Below, piece after piece: positions 8,156 through 16,302 of a stretch of 64,000 nt of DNA. A model generated the notes under the pieces. The model saw nothing but the letters and a program-made list of their open reading frames with translations, did not search any database and was not told the origin of the DNA. Every line of letters begins with the position of its first letter. Within the stretch, counting starts at the first letter, position 1. This DNA comes from Longispora albida DSM 44784 (lineage in GTDB: Bacteria; Actinomycetota; Actinomycetes; Mycobacteriales; Micromonosporaceae): contig NZ_KB903825.1 of NCBI RefSeq assembly GCF_000379825.1, positions 356,584 through 420,583 on the forward strand, written 5' to 3'. Both the position numbers and the translations under genes were made by a program.

Positions 8156-8560
8156 CTACGAGGCCGCGTACTCGCCGGTCATCGGGATCTCGGTGATGAC
8201 GTCGATCAGGACTCCGCCGGGGGCTGCGACGATGAAGTGCCGCTGGCCGAACTCCTCGGTGCGGATGTCCAGCTCGGGCTTGAGACCTTCCTTGACGACC
8301 AGCCGCTGGTACTCGGCGTCCACGTCGGCGACCTCGACGTTCAGCAGCAGCCCCCGGGCTGGTACCCGGTAACCGGCCGGCACCGTGGGGTGCTCCGGGT
8401 TCAGCAGGGCCAGCTCGAACTGCGGCTGCTCGCCGTGCCGGAGGCTGACGTACCAGTCGGCCTCGAAGACGGTCTCGAAGCCGAACAGCCGGGTGTAGAA
8501 GTCGTGGGCGGCGGGGATGTCCTCGACGCCGAGGACCGGGTAGAAGCTGCTCAGGTTCAT
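8156..8560 (-). CDS. VOC/glyoxalase-fold family protein
   Basis: This 134-residue protein starts [20 protein letters not shown] at ATG 8560 with GGGGG upstream; a longer frame to 8611 would run through the operator and is rejected. The beta-alpha-beta-beta-beta pattern with [11 protein letters not shown] and the end [13 protein letters not shown] is typical of the vicinal-oxygen-chelate superfamily (glyoxalase/bleomycin-resistance-like). The substrate cannot be told. It diverges from a TetR regulator, and two palindromic operators lie between them, so it is the probable target of that repressor. Confidence 0.85.
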   Translation of the reverse strand: MNLSSFYPVLGVEDIPAAHDFYTRLFGFETVFEADWYVSLRHGEQPQFELALLNPEHPTVPAGYRVPARGLLLNVEVADVDAEYQRLVVKEGLKPELDIRTEEFGQRHFIVAAPGGVLIDVITEIPMTGEYAAS

Positions 8561-8577
8561 GGTTGCCCCCAGTTCGC

Positions 8578-8623
8578 GTACCATCGGTATGTGAACTAGG
8601 CTAGATCGCATACCAGCGGTATG
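8578..8623. promoter_or_regulatory. Twin palindromic operators between VOC and TetR genes
   Basis: CATACCAGCGGTATG (8609-8623) is a perfect 6+3+6 palindrome, and GTACCATCGGTATG (8578-8591) is a close second copy. Their centres are about 31 bp apart, close to three helical turns. They sit between the divergent VOC and TetR starts and probably bind the TetR protein. Confidence 0.75.
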
Positions 8624-8641
8624 TCAATCCTGGAGATCAAC

Positions 8642-9238
8642 ATGGACCGACGAGCCCGGCAGCGGGACCAGACCCGTGCCACCCTGGTCGCCCAGGCTCG
8701 AAGATTGTTCGCCGAGCGGGGCTACGCCGAGGTCAGCCTGGCCGAGATCGCCGCCGCCGCCTCGGTCACCAAGGGCGCGGTCTTCCACAACTTCGCCAGC
8801 AAGGCCGAGCTGTTCACGTCGGTCGCCGAGCAGGTACATGCCGAGGTCGCCGAGCGGGTCGCCGCCGCGGCCACCGGCGAGACCTGGCCAGCACTCCTGG
8901 CCGGCTGCCGGGCCTTCCTCGGCGTCGGGCGGGAGCCAGAGATCGCCCGGATCCTGCTGATCGACGGGCCGGTGGTGCTCGGCTGGGCCGCATGGCGGGC
9001 GATGGACCGGGCCGGCTCCGGCCAGCTGCTCGCCGAGGGTCTCACCGAGCTGATCACCGAGGGCGTGCTGCCGCCCCAGCCCGTCGAGCCGCTCGCCTGC
9101 CTGCTCTCCGGCGCGATGAACGAGGCAGCCCTGTGGCTGGCCACCGAGCCCGGTGCCGACCTGGCCGCGGTGGTCACCGCCTTCGAGGCCATGCTGGAAG
9201 GGCTGCGCCACGGACGCGATCGGAGGATTCCGGGATAG
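8642..9238 (+). CDS. TetR-family transcriptional regulator
   Basis: This 198-residue protein starts MDRRARQRDQTRATL at ATG 8642, chosen because TGGAG lies 7 bp upstream; the earlier in-frame ATG at 8621 is inside the operator palindrome. The helix-turn-helix reads EVSLAEIAAAASVTKGAVF (about residues 30-50), and HNFASKAELF is the usual TetR recognition-helix end. The C-terminal ligand domain is helical and of unknown specificity. It probably represses itself and the divergent VOC gene through the twin operators. Confidence 0.9.
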   Translation: MDRRARQRDQTRATLVAQARRLFAERGYAEVSLAEIAAAASVTKGAVFHNFASKAELFTSVAEQVHAEVAERVAAAATGETWPALLAGCRAFLGVGREPEIARILLIDGPVVLGWAAWRAMDRAGSGQLLAEGLTELITEGVLPPQPVEPLACLLSGAMNEAALWLATEPGADLAAVVTAFEAMLEGLRHGRDRRIPG

Positions 9239-9242
9239 AGGC

Positions 9243-9797
9243 CTAGCCGAGGCTTTCCATGGCCTTGGTGAGACGGCTCGCGCGGGTCTGCGGGGTGCGG
9301 GCTTTGAGCAAGGGCAGGATCAGCGTGTACCTGGCGGTCTTGCCGAGCTGGCCGAACGCGGCGGCCGCCGCGGGGTTCGCGTCGAGCGCGGCCTGGAAGT
9401 CCGGCGGGACGGCCGCGTCCTTCTGGGACTCGTACGCGGCCGCCCAGCGCCCGTCAGCCTTGGCTGCTTCGATCGCGGCCTGACCGGGTGGCCGTATCCG
9501 GCCTGCGGCGGCGAGCTGCTCGGCGCGGTGGACGTTGACCTGCGACCACGAGCCCCGGGGCCTGCGGGGTGAGTACTTCTGGAGAAAGTAGTTCTCGTCG
9601 AAACTCCGCCGGACGCTGTCGATCCAGCCGTAGCAGAGCGCGCCGTCGAGGGCGTCGGAGAGGGCGAGCGCCGGGTACCGGCAGCCCTTGCGGCCCAGCT
9701 TGAGCCATGCCCCGCCAGGCTCGTCGTGGTGGGCGGCCAGCCAGGCCTCCCACTCTGCCGGGGTGGTGAAGGTCAGGACGTCCGGTGTCTCGGTCAT
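9243..9797 (-). CDS. YdeI/OmdA-like family protein
   Basis: This 184-residue protein starts MTETPDVLTFTTPAEWEAWL at 9797. The hallmark is ALCYGWIDSVRRSFDENYFLQKYSPR-type sequence (here split by ALDGALCYGWIDS and FLQKYSPRRPRGSWS), the YdeI/OmpD-associated pattern. A C-terminal segment VPPDFQAALDANPAAAAAF is also typical. Family members are linked to bacteriocin or peptide tolerance in proteobacteria, but the role in actinomycetes is unproven. It is convergent with the TetR gene, 4 bp apart. Confidence 0.8.
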   Translation of the reverse strand: MTETPDVLTFTTPAEWEAWLAAHHDEPGGAWLKLGRKGCRYPALALSDALDGALCYGWIDSVRRSFDENYFLQKYSPRRPRGSWSQVNVHRAEQLAAAGRIRPPGQAAIEAAKADGRWAAAYESQKDAAVPPDFQAALDANPAAAAAFGQLGKTARYTLILPLLKARTPQTRASRLTKAMESLG

Positions 9798-9879
9798 GCC
9801 TCCACGGTAGGACGACTTGCGGAACGTCCGGTTCCTCAAGCATCGGGCGGGTGGCGTGGTTGTGGCAGTATCCGGTCGC

Positions 9880-10284
9880 ATGGGCGACTTCGACCTCCTG
9901 ACGCACGCGGTCCCGCTTGTGATCGGGCTCCTGATGCTCGGCGGAGCGATCTGGGCGGCTGCGACGATCCACATCAACGGCAAGAACTCGGTGTTCGCAC
10001 TCCTGGGGACGTTGTCGCTGATGTGCAGCGCGCTGATCTGGGCCTTCGGGTACGACCTGATGCACGAGCTGCTCGGCCACAGCGACGGGCTGGAACCGCG
10101 CGACGCGATGGCGGTACTCCTCGGGCTGAGCGTGGTGGCAGGGCTGCTGTTCCTGCTGCTGGGCGCGCTGCTCCCCCGCACGGCGAAGCCGGCCCGGGTG
10201 CTCCAGCCTCCGCCGCCGCCCCCGCCGGGGATGTACCCGCCACCGCCGCCACCACCGCAGCAGCAGCAGCCCTACGCCGGCTAG
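9880..10284 (+). CDS. Small membrane protein with proline-rich tail
   Basis: This 134-residue protein has three hydrophobic segments (VPLVIGLLMLGGAIWAA, FALLGTLSLMCSALIWAFG, VLLGLSVVAGLLFLLLGALL) and a tail of two polyproline runs and a QQQQ stretch. No family is recognised. Start ATG 9880 is chosen because hydrophobicity begins directly after it. Its stop overlaps the stop of the convergent GH1 gene in a CTAG palindrome at 10281-10284. Confidence 0.6.
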   Translation: MGDFDLLTHAVPLVIGLLMLGGAIWAAATIHINGKNSVFALLGTLSLMCSALIWAFGYDLMHELLGHSDGLEPRDAMAVLLGLSVVAGLLFLLLGALLPRTAKPARVLQPPPPPPPGMYPPPPPPPQQQQPYAG

Positions 10285-11603
10285 CTCTTGCCGGTGATCA
10301 GGTCGCGGTACCAGGAGTAGGAGGACTTCGGGGTGCGCCGCTGGGTGTCGTAGTCGACGTGCACGAGCCCGAAGCGCTTGGTGTACCCCTCGGCCCACTC
10401 GAAGTTGTCGAGCAGTGACCAGACGAAGTAGCCCCGGACGTCCACCCCGTCGGCGATGGCGTCACGGACGGCGTTGATGTGCCCGTCGAGGTACGTGACG
10501 CGGGCCGGGTCGGCGCACTCGCCTGCCGCGTCGACGGTGTCGTTGTAGGCGCAGCCGTTCTCGGTGACGTAGAGGGGCGGGAGCGCGTCGCCGTAGCGGT
10601 CCCTGAGCGCCGTCAGGGTCTCGCGGAGGCCGTCGGGGACGACGGACCAGCCGAAGGCCGTCTGCGGGTACCCGGGCGGCGAGGCGATGTCGAAGGGCAG
10701 CGGGCCGTCGGAGGTGGCCCGGACGGTGTGGGGCTGGTAGTAGTTCACGCCGAGGTAGTCGAGGGGCTGGGCGATGGTGGCCAGGTCGCCGTCGGCGACG
10801 AAGGGCAGCTCCCCCAGTTCCGCCGGGTAGGAGCCCAGGAGGACGGGGTCGGTGAGCAGCCGGTTCTGGAGCAGGTCGTACATGCCTGCCGCGAAGATGT
10901 CGGCCTCGTCGTCGCTGGCAGGGCGGGCCGGTGAGTAGCTGTTGATCAGCATGACGGGTGCCGGGCTGGTCTCGCTGAGTACCTGGACGGCGAGGCCGTG
11001 CGCCAGGAGCTGGTGGTGGCCGGCCGGCAGGGCTTCGAGGGCGAGCGTGCGGCCCGGGGCGTGGACGCCGAGGGCGTGGCCGAGGGCCATGTGCTCGAAG
11101 GGTTCGTTGAGGGTGGACCAGAGGGCGACGCGGTCGCCGAGTGCCTGGGACGCGATCCGGGCGTAGTCGGCGAAGCGGGCGGCCGTGTCCCGGTTCAGCC
11201 AGCCGCCGGTGTCCTCGAGGGCCTGGGGCAGGTCCCAGTGGTACAGGTTCACGACGGGCTGGATGCCCCGGCTGAGGAGCTCGTCGGTGAGCCGGTCGTA
11301 GAAGGCCAGGCCGGCCGGGTTGGCCAGGCCGCTGCCGTCCGGCTGGATCCGGGACCACGACAGGGAGAACCGGTAGGCGCCGATGCCCAGGTCCGCCATC
11401 AGGGCGACGTCTTCCGGGTACCGGTGGTAGTGGTCGCAGGCGTGGTCCCCAGTGGAGCCGTCGGCGATCCGGCCGGGCTGGCTCGTGAAGGTGTCCCAGA
11501 CGCTCGGGCCCCGGCCGTCGGCGGTCGCCGCGCCCTCGATCTGGTACGCGGCCGTGGAGGCCCCCCAGACGAAACCCTCGGGGAAACCCTGGACACCAGC
11601 CAT
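10281..11603 (-). CDS. GH1 family beta-glucosidase
   Basis: This 440-residue enzyme is a full-length glycoside hydrolase family 1 protein. It starts MAGVQGFPEGFVWGASTAAY, has the acid/base glutamate in TLNEPFEH (about residue 165) and the nucleophile glutamate in YVTENG (about 346), and ends NFEWAEGYTKRFGLVHVDY as usual. It hydrolyses beta-glucosides or related beta-glycosides in the cytoplasm (no signal peptide). It is last of three same-strand genes after the KAS III-diiron fusion and the DUF6999-like gene, 63 bp from the latter. It could act on a glycosylated product of that operon, which is inference. Confidence 0.92.
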   Translation of the reverse strand: MAGVQGFPEGFVWGASTAAYQIEGAATADGRGPSVWDTFTSQPGRIADGSTGDHACDHYHRYPEDVALMADLGIGAYRFSLSWSRIQPDGSGLANPAGLAFYDRLTDELLSRGIQPVVNLYHWDLPQALEDTGGWLNRDTAARFADYARIASQALGDRVALWSTLNEPFEHMALGHALGVHAPGRTLALEALPAGHHQLLAHGLAVQVLSETSPAPVMLINSYSPARPASDDEADIFAAGMYDLLQNRLLTDPVLLGSYPAELGELPFVADGDLATIAQPLDYLGVNYYQPHTVRATSDGPLPFDIASPPGYPQTAFGWSVVPDGLRETLTALRDRYGDALPPLYVTENGCAYNDTVDAAGECADPARVTYLDGHINAVRDAIADGVDVRGYFVWSLLDNFEWAEGYTKRFGLVHVDYDTQRRTPKSSYSWYRDLITGKS

Positions 11604-11666
11604 GACGCCTCCTCAGTCGATGGCGTGGACAGTACTGCGGGAGTACGGAAAATGAAAGGTTTTCAG

Positions 11667-12488
11667 TTACTGCTGGCTGAGTTCGAGGAGGCGGGCGTGG
11701 GCGTGCTCGCAGTAGACGGCGTGCTCGTAGACGGCGCGGGGGACGTCCATCGTGGAGTCGACCCGGATCGCGGTGCCCGCCGGGCGCCACGCGAGGAAGG
11801 ACGGGTCGCCGGTCGCGGCGGACAACAGCGCCATCAGCGGCTCGTCGAGCCGGAGGGAGTGCACGGCCCTGCGGTACTCCGAGCTGGTCAGGCAGAGGGC
11901 GAACGGGATGTTCATCAGGCACAGCGCTGTCTGGATGTCGAGCCGGAGGAAGCGGCGGGTACCAGGTTCGGCGTCGATGGGCGGCACGGTGAGCATGCTG
12001 AAGTCGAGGGCGGCCGGACGACCGCCGTGCCCGGTTCTGCCGAGGGCGATCAGGACGGCGTACACGTTGATGTCGTGCTCGATGACGGCGTGGTCGCCGA
12101 GCTGGCGCAGGGTCGTGGGGACCAGCGTGACCGGCGGCAGTTTCCCGGCGCCCGCGCTGTTGGCGATCAGGAAGTTGAGCAGGTTGGTCTCTATGACGAA
12201 GTGCCGGATGAGGAGCGCGCCGGCCTCGGGTGCCACGAACCTGCGCAGGAACCAGACACACAGCCGGTCCATGAGCCTGTGCGCGGTGAACTGGAACGGG
12301 AGGAGACGTTTTCCGAGGACGATGGCCGCCACGGCGAGGCGGGAGAACAGCCGGGCGGCCGGGTAGAGCCAGGCCCTCGTCCAGCGGCGCTGGTCGCGGA
12401 CGACCGCCTGGAGGGTCGCCGGGTCGAAGGGCAGGGCGTGGTTGTCAAGGATGGCTTCCCAGAGGGCGGGGCCAGCGCGATCAGACAT
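11667..12488 (-). CDS. DUF6999-like conserved protein
   Basis: This 273-residue protein has an N-terminal region LPFDPATLQAVVRDQRRWTR, amphipathic or weakly hydrophobic helices around LYPAARLFSRLAVAAIVLG, conserved-looking RHFVIETNLLNFLIANS and VIEHDINVY, and a helical C-terminal half. It fits the DUF6999 family from memory; no catalytic function is known. Its start overlaps the end of the KAS III-diiron fusion gene by 8 bp, so the two are translationally coupled and very likely work in one pathway. Confidence 0.7.
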   Translation of the reverse strand: MSDRAGPALWEAILDNHALPFDPATLQAVVRDQRRWTRAWLYPAARLFSRLAVAAIVLGKRLLPFQFTAHRLMDRLCVWFLRRFVAPEAGALLIRHFVIETNLLNFLIANSAGAGKLPPVTLVPTTLRQLGDHAVIEHDINVYAVLIALGRTGHGGRPAALDFSMLTVPPIDAEPGTRRFLRLDIQTALCLMNIPFALCLTSSEYRRAVHSLRLDEPLMALLSAATGDPSFLAWRPAGTAIRVDSTMDVPRAVYEHAVYCEHAHARLLELSQQ

Positions 12489-14238
12489 TGTTCAGCTCCG
12501 CCAGCTGGAGGGCGTAGAGCCGGGCGGTCACCTTGGCGGTCTTGACGATCCGGGCCGCCGTCGCCCGGTCGATCAGCCCGGAACGGAGCACGTCGCGGAG
12601 CTTGGCGAAGTGGTCGTCGTCGTTGGCCCCGTGGTACCGGAGGAAGGTCGTCTGGTCCTCGCCGAGCCCGAGCTGCTCCGAGAGGAGGCCGGCCCAGTGC
12701 AGCGCCTTCGCCGTACCGAGGCCCTCGATCACGAACATCGCGCCGAGCAGGTCGACCGGGTCGGGCTGACCGGCCTGGTGGAACATGAAAGCCGACAAGG
12801 CCTCCGAGCCGATGTTCTTCGGTGCCGTGCGGATCACGTCCGGGTCGCCGCCGGTCGCCACATAGTCGGCTTCGAGCAGGCGGAAGTCGCGGTGTTCCTC
12901 CGCGGCGTGGCCGATCGCGAGGCTGCGCAGCTCGAAGTACTCGGCGGAGAACTGCGAGGCGGCCCGCGCGATCCACCGGCCGCCCTCGATGACCTGCTGG
13001 CGGAGGTTGACCAGGAGGTCGCGGTAGTCGGCCAGGGTCGCGGTACCCGACTCGATGCGGCGGACGACGGGCACCCTGGCCAGCTCGGCCTCCAGGCCCG
13101 ACCAGACCTGGGCGAGCTGCTGGACCGTCCAGCTGACGGTGTCGGAGTCGTCGGGCCGCGGGGCGCCCAGCGGGGACTGCGTGGTGTGGCGTGAGGCCGG
13201 GGCGACGCAGGTCAGGTGGGCGAAGGCGTAGGTGAAGCGGCCTGATTCCGGTACAACCACAAGGATTTTCTGGTCCGGGGTGAACCTTCCGGACCGCAGG
13301 CACTCGTCGAGCATCACGAAGATGCTGGCCGCGCCGGTGTTGCCTGCCGAGGGCAGATTGCTGAACCAGCGGCTCTCGTCCACTGTGGTGCCCGCCTGGC
13401 CGAGCAGCCGGAAGATGGTCTGGCGGAAGTGGTCGGCGCTGTAGTGGCAGAGGATGTGGTCGAGAGCAGCCGGGTCGGTGCTCGCCAGGAACTCGCGGAG
13501 GCCGAGCCTGGCGAGAGCTGGGAGTGCCCGCATGTCCTGCCGGAGCTGAAAGAGGCCGTCGGCGGCCGCTTCGGGGATCGTCGGGTAGTCCTGCCAGGTC
13601 TGGCCGGTGGCCTGATTGAGGCCGGCGCTCATGCAGACCGGGTGGTCGTGCGCGTGGGAGGTGACGCGGACCCAGTCGAGGCGGAGAGACGGCCGGTCGG
13701 GATGCGGGGACGATTCGAGAACGACGGCACCGGCCCCGTCCGACAGCGTCCAGCGCAGGAACTCGGTGTCGGCCGTGCCGCCGGAGTGAAGAAGTGAGCG
13801 GCTGACGAGTTCCGAACCCGCGACGACAGCGGTGTCATGCTCACCGAGCCGGATCTGGGCCGCAGCGGCCTTGAGCGCCGCCATGCTGGAGGCACAGACA
13901 CCGGCGGCGGAGAGGGTCTCCATCGGGCCGCCGCCGATCCGGCCGTGCACCATCGAGGCGAACCCGGGGACGAGCAGATCGGGCTGCGTCGTACCGGTGG
14001 CGAGCATGCCGACATCGGACGGGGTGATACCGCGAGCGGTCAGAGCCTGGGTGATGGCTTCGGCGGCCAGGTGCTCGTTGAGCACGCCGGGCGCGGCGTA
14101 GTGGCGGGTCTTTATGCCGTTGGCGGCGAGAACCTTCTCGCGGAACGGGTTGTCGCCGAAACGGTCCGCGAGAGCGTGGTTGTCGACGGGCGCGCCGGGC
14201 AGGTACGAGCCGGTCGCGGTGATGAAGACTTCTCTCAT
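12481..14238 (-). CDS. Fusion: KAS III-like ketosynthase with C-terminal heme-oxygenase-like diiron domain
   Basis: This 585-residue protein has two domains. Residues 1 to about 345 are thiolase-fold and FabH-like: MREVFITATGSYLPG, nucleophile Cys in AAGVCASSMAAL (about 115), His in ILCHYSADHF (about 266) and Asn in LPSAGNTGAAS (about 294). Residues from about 355 to the end form an all-helical PqqC/heme-oxygenase-like domain with EGGRWIARAA, HAAEEHRDFRLLEADY and YHGANDDDHFAKL, metal-ligand spacings seen in iron-containing redox enzymes such as UndA-type oxidases. A condensation followed by an oxidative step on the same acyl chain is the natural reading. The product is unknown. Confidence 0.8.
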   Translation of the reverse strand: MREVFITATGSYLPGAPVDNHALADRFGDNPFREKVLAANGIKTRHYAAPGVLNEHLAAEAITQALTARGITPSDVGMLATGTTQPDLLVPGFASMVHGRIGGGPMETLSAAGVCASSMAALKAAAAQIRLGEHDTAVVAGSELVSRSLLHSGGTADTEFLRWTLSDGAGAVVLESSPHPDRPSLRLDWVRVTSHAHDHPVCMSAGLNQATGQTWQDYPTIPEAAADGLFQLRQDMRALPALARLGLREFLASTDPAALDHILCHYSADHFRQTIFRLLGQAGTTVDESRWFSNLPSAGNTGAASIFVMLDECLRSGRFTPDQKILVVVPESGRFTYAFAHLTCVAPASRHTTQSPLGAPRPDDSDTVSWTVQQLAQVWSGLEAELARVPVVRRIESGTATLADYRDLLVNLRQQVIEGGRWIARAASQFSAEYFELRSLAIGHAAEEHRDFRLLEADYVATGGDPDVIRTAPKNIGSEALSAFMFHQAGQPDPVDLLGAMFVIEGLGTAKALHWAGLLSEQLGLGEDQTTFLRYHGANDDDHFAKLRDVLRSGLIDRATAARIVKTAKVTARLYALQLAELNNV

Positions 14239-14334
14239 GCCTCCATCTCCCCACGGCGGGGAGGACGGGACATCGGGAGCGGTACTCAGACCGGGCGGGA
14301 CCGATACTCAGGGGCGGGTGAGTACGGGGAGAGA

Positions 14335-14805
14335 TCAGGCTGGGCGGAAGCCGAGGGCGGTGTAGAGGAGGATGGCCGGCTCGTTGGCCGGGTCGACGCG
14401 CAGGGCGACCCGGGGGCGGTCCGTTCCGGCTGCCAGGCTCAGCACCTCGCCGAGGAGGCGGCTCGCGAGACCCTGGCGGCGGTACGCCCGGCTGACGTGC
14501 AGGTCGATCACGAACGGGCAGTCAGGAGTGTCCGGCCATGGCGCGCGGTGCACGGTATAGACCGCCGCTACCGGGCGGCCGTCGGCCTCCGCGAACAGGG
14601 TCGCCTCCGGCCACAGTGGACCGTATCCGCCGTCGAACCCGAGCCGGATGTCCGCGATGGCCTCGGCTTCGGTGGCCCAGGCGACGCCCGGCTCGTAGCA
14701 CTCGAAGTACAGCTGGCCCAGCCGCTCGGCCTCCGGGGCGGTGGCCAGGGTGAGCGGCGGTCCGGGGAAGGAGACGCGGGTGGCTTCGGCGACGAATACC
14801 GTCAT
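14335..14805 (-). CDS. GNAT-family N-acetyltransferase
   Basis: This 156-residue protein starts MTVFVAEATRVSFPG at ATG 14805; a longer frame to 14853 lacks coding character. Motif A is visible as IDLHVSRAYRRQGLASRLL (acetyl-CoA binding R-x-x-G-x-A), followed by VALRVDPANEPAILLYTALGF. It transfers an acetyl group to an unknown amine. It stands alone between the KAS III operon and a divergent lipoprotein gene. Confidence 0.85.
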   Translation of the reverse strand: MTVFVAEATRVSFPGPPLTLATAPEAERLGQLYFECYEPGVAWATEAEAIADIRLGFDGGYGPLWPEATLFAEADGRPVAAVYTVHRAPWPDTPDCPFVIDLHVSRAYRRQGLASRLLGEVLSLAAGTDRPRVALRVDPANEPAILLYTALGFRPA

Positions 14806-14864
14806 GAGGGGCAGCTTAGAGGTCAGGTGGGGGCGGGGTTGCCCCGAGCGCATAGTGTGCTCGC

Positions 14865-15299
14865 GTGCGAACCAAGATCATGTCGATGGCGCTGGCGGCT
14901 GTGGGGGCTGCGGCTCTCACTGGGTGTTCCGGGCGGGGTGAGCTGCCGGAGGCCGTGAGCCGCTTGGGCAGCAGTTCCCCGGGTGGCGGCAGCAGTTCGT
15001 CTCCTGCGGGTAGCAGCCCGCGTGCCGAAGCCGCGTGCCCCAGTGACAAGGAAGTCCTGGAGGCGGCGGCAGCCAGCAACACCGGGCTGCCGGGCGGCGT
15101 GACCGTCCAGCCAGGAATGGTGTGCTCGTCCGGCTGGGCAGTGGCCTCCCTGTACGCGCCCAGCGCCGGGCCGGCCCGCGCCGTCCTCCAGAAGACCGGC
15201 GGCCGGTGGATCGTGCTCACCCTGGGCAGCGCGGAACTCTGCACTGCTCCGGGTGTGCCTGCGGCACCTGAGGCGATCCGCCGGGAGCTGCGCTGCTAG
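14865..15299 (+). CDS. Small secreted lipoprotein, unknown function
   Basis: This 144-residue protein from GTG 14865 has a lipoprotein signal ending AAALTGC (lipobox Cys about residue 21), a Ser/Gly-rich linker, and a compact C-terminal domain with CPSDKEVLEAAAAS, MVCSSGWAVASLY and a terminal RRELRC. Four cysteines after the lipobox may form disulphides. No family is recognised. Its stop overlaps that of the convergent acetyltransferase by 4 bp. Confidence 0.7.
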   Translation: MRTKIMSMALAAVGAAALTGCSGRGELPEAVSRLGSSSPGGGSSSSPAGSSPRAEAACPSDKEVLEAAAASNTGLPGGVTVQPGMVCSSGWAVASLYAPSAGPARAVLQKTGGRWIVLTLGSAELCTAPGVPAAPEAIRRELRC

Positions 15300-16066
15300 C
15301 AGCAGGAGGTCACGGCCATCTCGCGGTACTCGGCCGTGATCTCGAAGCCGAGCCGCTGGTAGAGGGAGACGGCGGCGGTGTTGTCAGCCTGCACGTTCAG
15401 GCCGATATGGTCCACCGTGGACAGCAGGGTGCGGCACAGCGCCGACGCCGCCACCGCCGCCAGCCCCTGCCCTCGGAGTTCGGGCAGGGTGGTCACGTTC
15501 CCGAGGGCGGCGATCCGGCGCGACCGCGAATGGATGTGCACCCCGGCGACCGCCACGAGCCGGCCGTCCCGCCTGATCCCGGCGTACTCCCCCGCGCCCA
15601 GCATGCGCGGATCGAAAGAATTGTCCGGATAGGCGGCTGCGTAGAGTTCCTGCAGCTCGGTCAGGTCGTCAGGCCCCAGCCGCACCACCGGCTCCCCGCT
15701 GGCCGGAGCAAAACCCTTCAAGAGCATTTTCAGATGTACTCCGTGATCACTCACCCGGTAGTCCGACAGCACGTCCTCGGCACCGTTCGTCACGTGGGCA
15801 TAGAAGCTCCGGGGCAGCACTGGCTGGAGCGCCGACAGGAGTTCCCGCTGCTCGGCGGCAGTATCGGGGCGGCCGAGCGCGAGGAGCAGCGGGCCGAACG
15901 CCGCACCGGTGTAGACCAGCGCCGCCGTCCGGCCGGCCGGCATCCGGTAGCAGGTCGTGTACGGCCAGAAGTAGTCGTCGAGATCGCCCAGCTCGTAGAG
16001 GTGCAGGCCGGGGTCCGGCTCGAAGAGGGCGGCCAGCTCCTGCCGGTCGTGAACGGTACGCAGCAT
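15296..16066 (-). CDS. GNAT-family N-acetyltransferase (two-lobe type)
   Basis: This 256-residue protein has an N-terminal lobe (HLYELGDLDDYFWPYTTCYR) and a C-terminal GNAT domain with LGNVTTLPELRGQGLAAVAA (acetyl-CoA loop) and LNVQADNTAAVSLYQRLGFE. The layout matches actinobacterial GNATs in which a degenerate lobe precedes the active one. The substrate is unknown. The protein ends in CC. It is convergent with the lipoprotein gene. Confidence 0.85.
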   Translation of the reverse strand: MLRTVHDRQELAALFEPDPGLHLYELGDLDDYFWPYTTCYRMPAGRTAALVYTGAAFGPLLLALGRPDTAAEQRELLSALQPVLPRSFYAHVTNGAEDVLSDYRVSDHGVHLKMLLKGFAPASGEPVVRLGPDDLTELQELYAAAYPDNSFDPRMLGAGEYAGIRRDGRLVAVAGVHIHSRSRRIAALGNVTTLPELRGQGLAAVAASALCRTLLSTVDHIGLNVQADNTAAVSLYQRLGFEITAEYREMAVTSCC

Positions 16067-16079
16067 GTGGTCAAGGCTA

Positions 16080-16185
16080 GGGCCTGTCCGGTCGATCTTG
16101 CCGGTGCGAGGCGAGTCTCAGAAGCGGCGCATGCAGGCGGCTTCTGAGGCCGCCGCAGCCCGGCAAAGATCTGCCGGACAGGCCC
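16080..16185. repeat. Palindromic intergenic element, about 106 bp
   Basis: Outer arms GGGCCTGTCCGG (16080-16091) and its exact complement (16174-16185) enclose a second pair of matching segments (GATCTT near 16094 with AAGATC near 16166) and an inner stem CTCAGAAGC/GCTTCTGAG (16117-16125/16140-16148). The whole folds into a long imperfect hairpin without coding capacity. It may be a REP-like or MITE-like element; no clear target-site duplication is visible. Confidence 0.6.
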
Positions 16186-16302
16186 CAGGGCGGGGTGGCA
16201 GAACGGGCGGGGGCGGTGGTCCACTGGTGGCGTGTTTCATGAACGCGCGGCACCCGACGGCGTGCCGGTAACAGTCAGAAGCGAAGCGACGGGGGTAGGG
16301 CG

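Noticed and set aside
10462-12261. A 599-codon minus-strand frame across the GH1 and DUF6999-like genes
   Set aside because: Arg/Pro-rich frame overlapping two well-supported genes in another phase.
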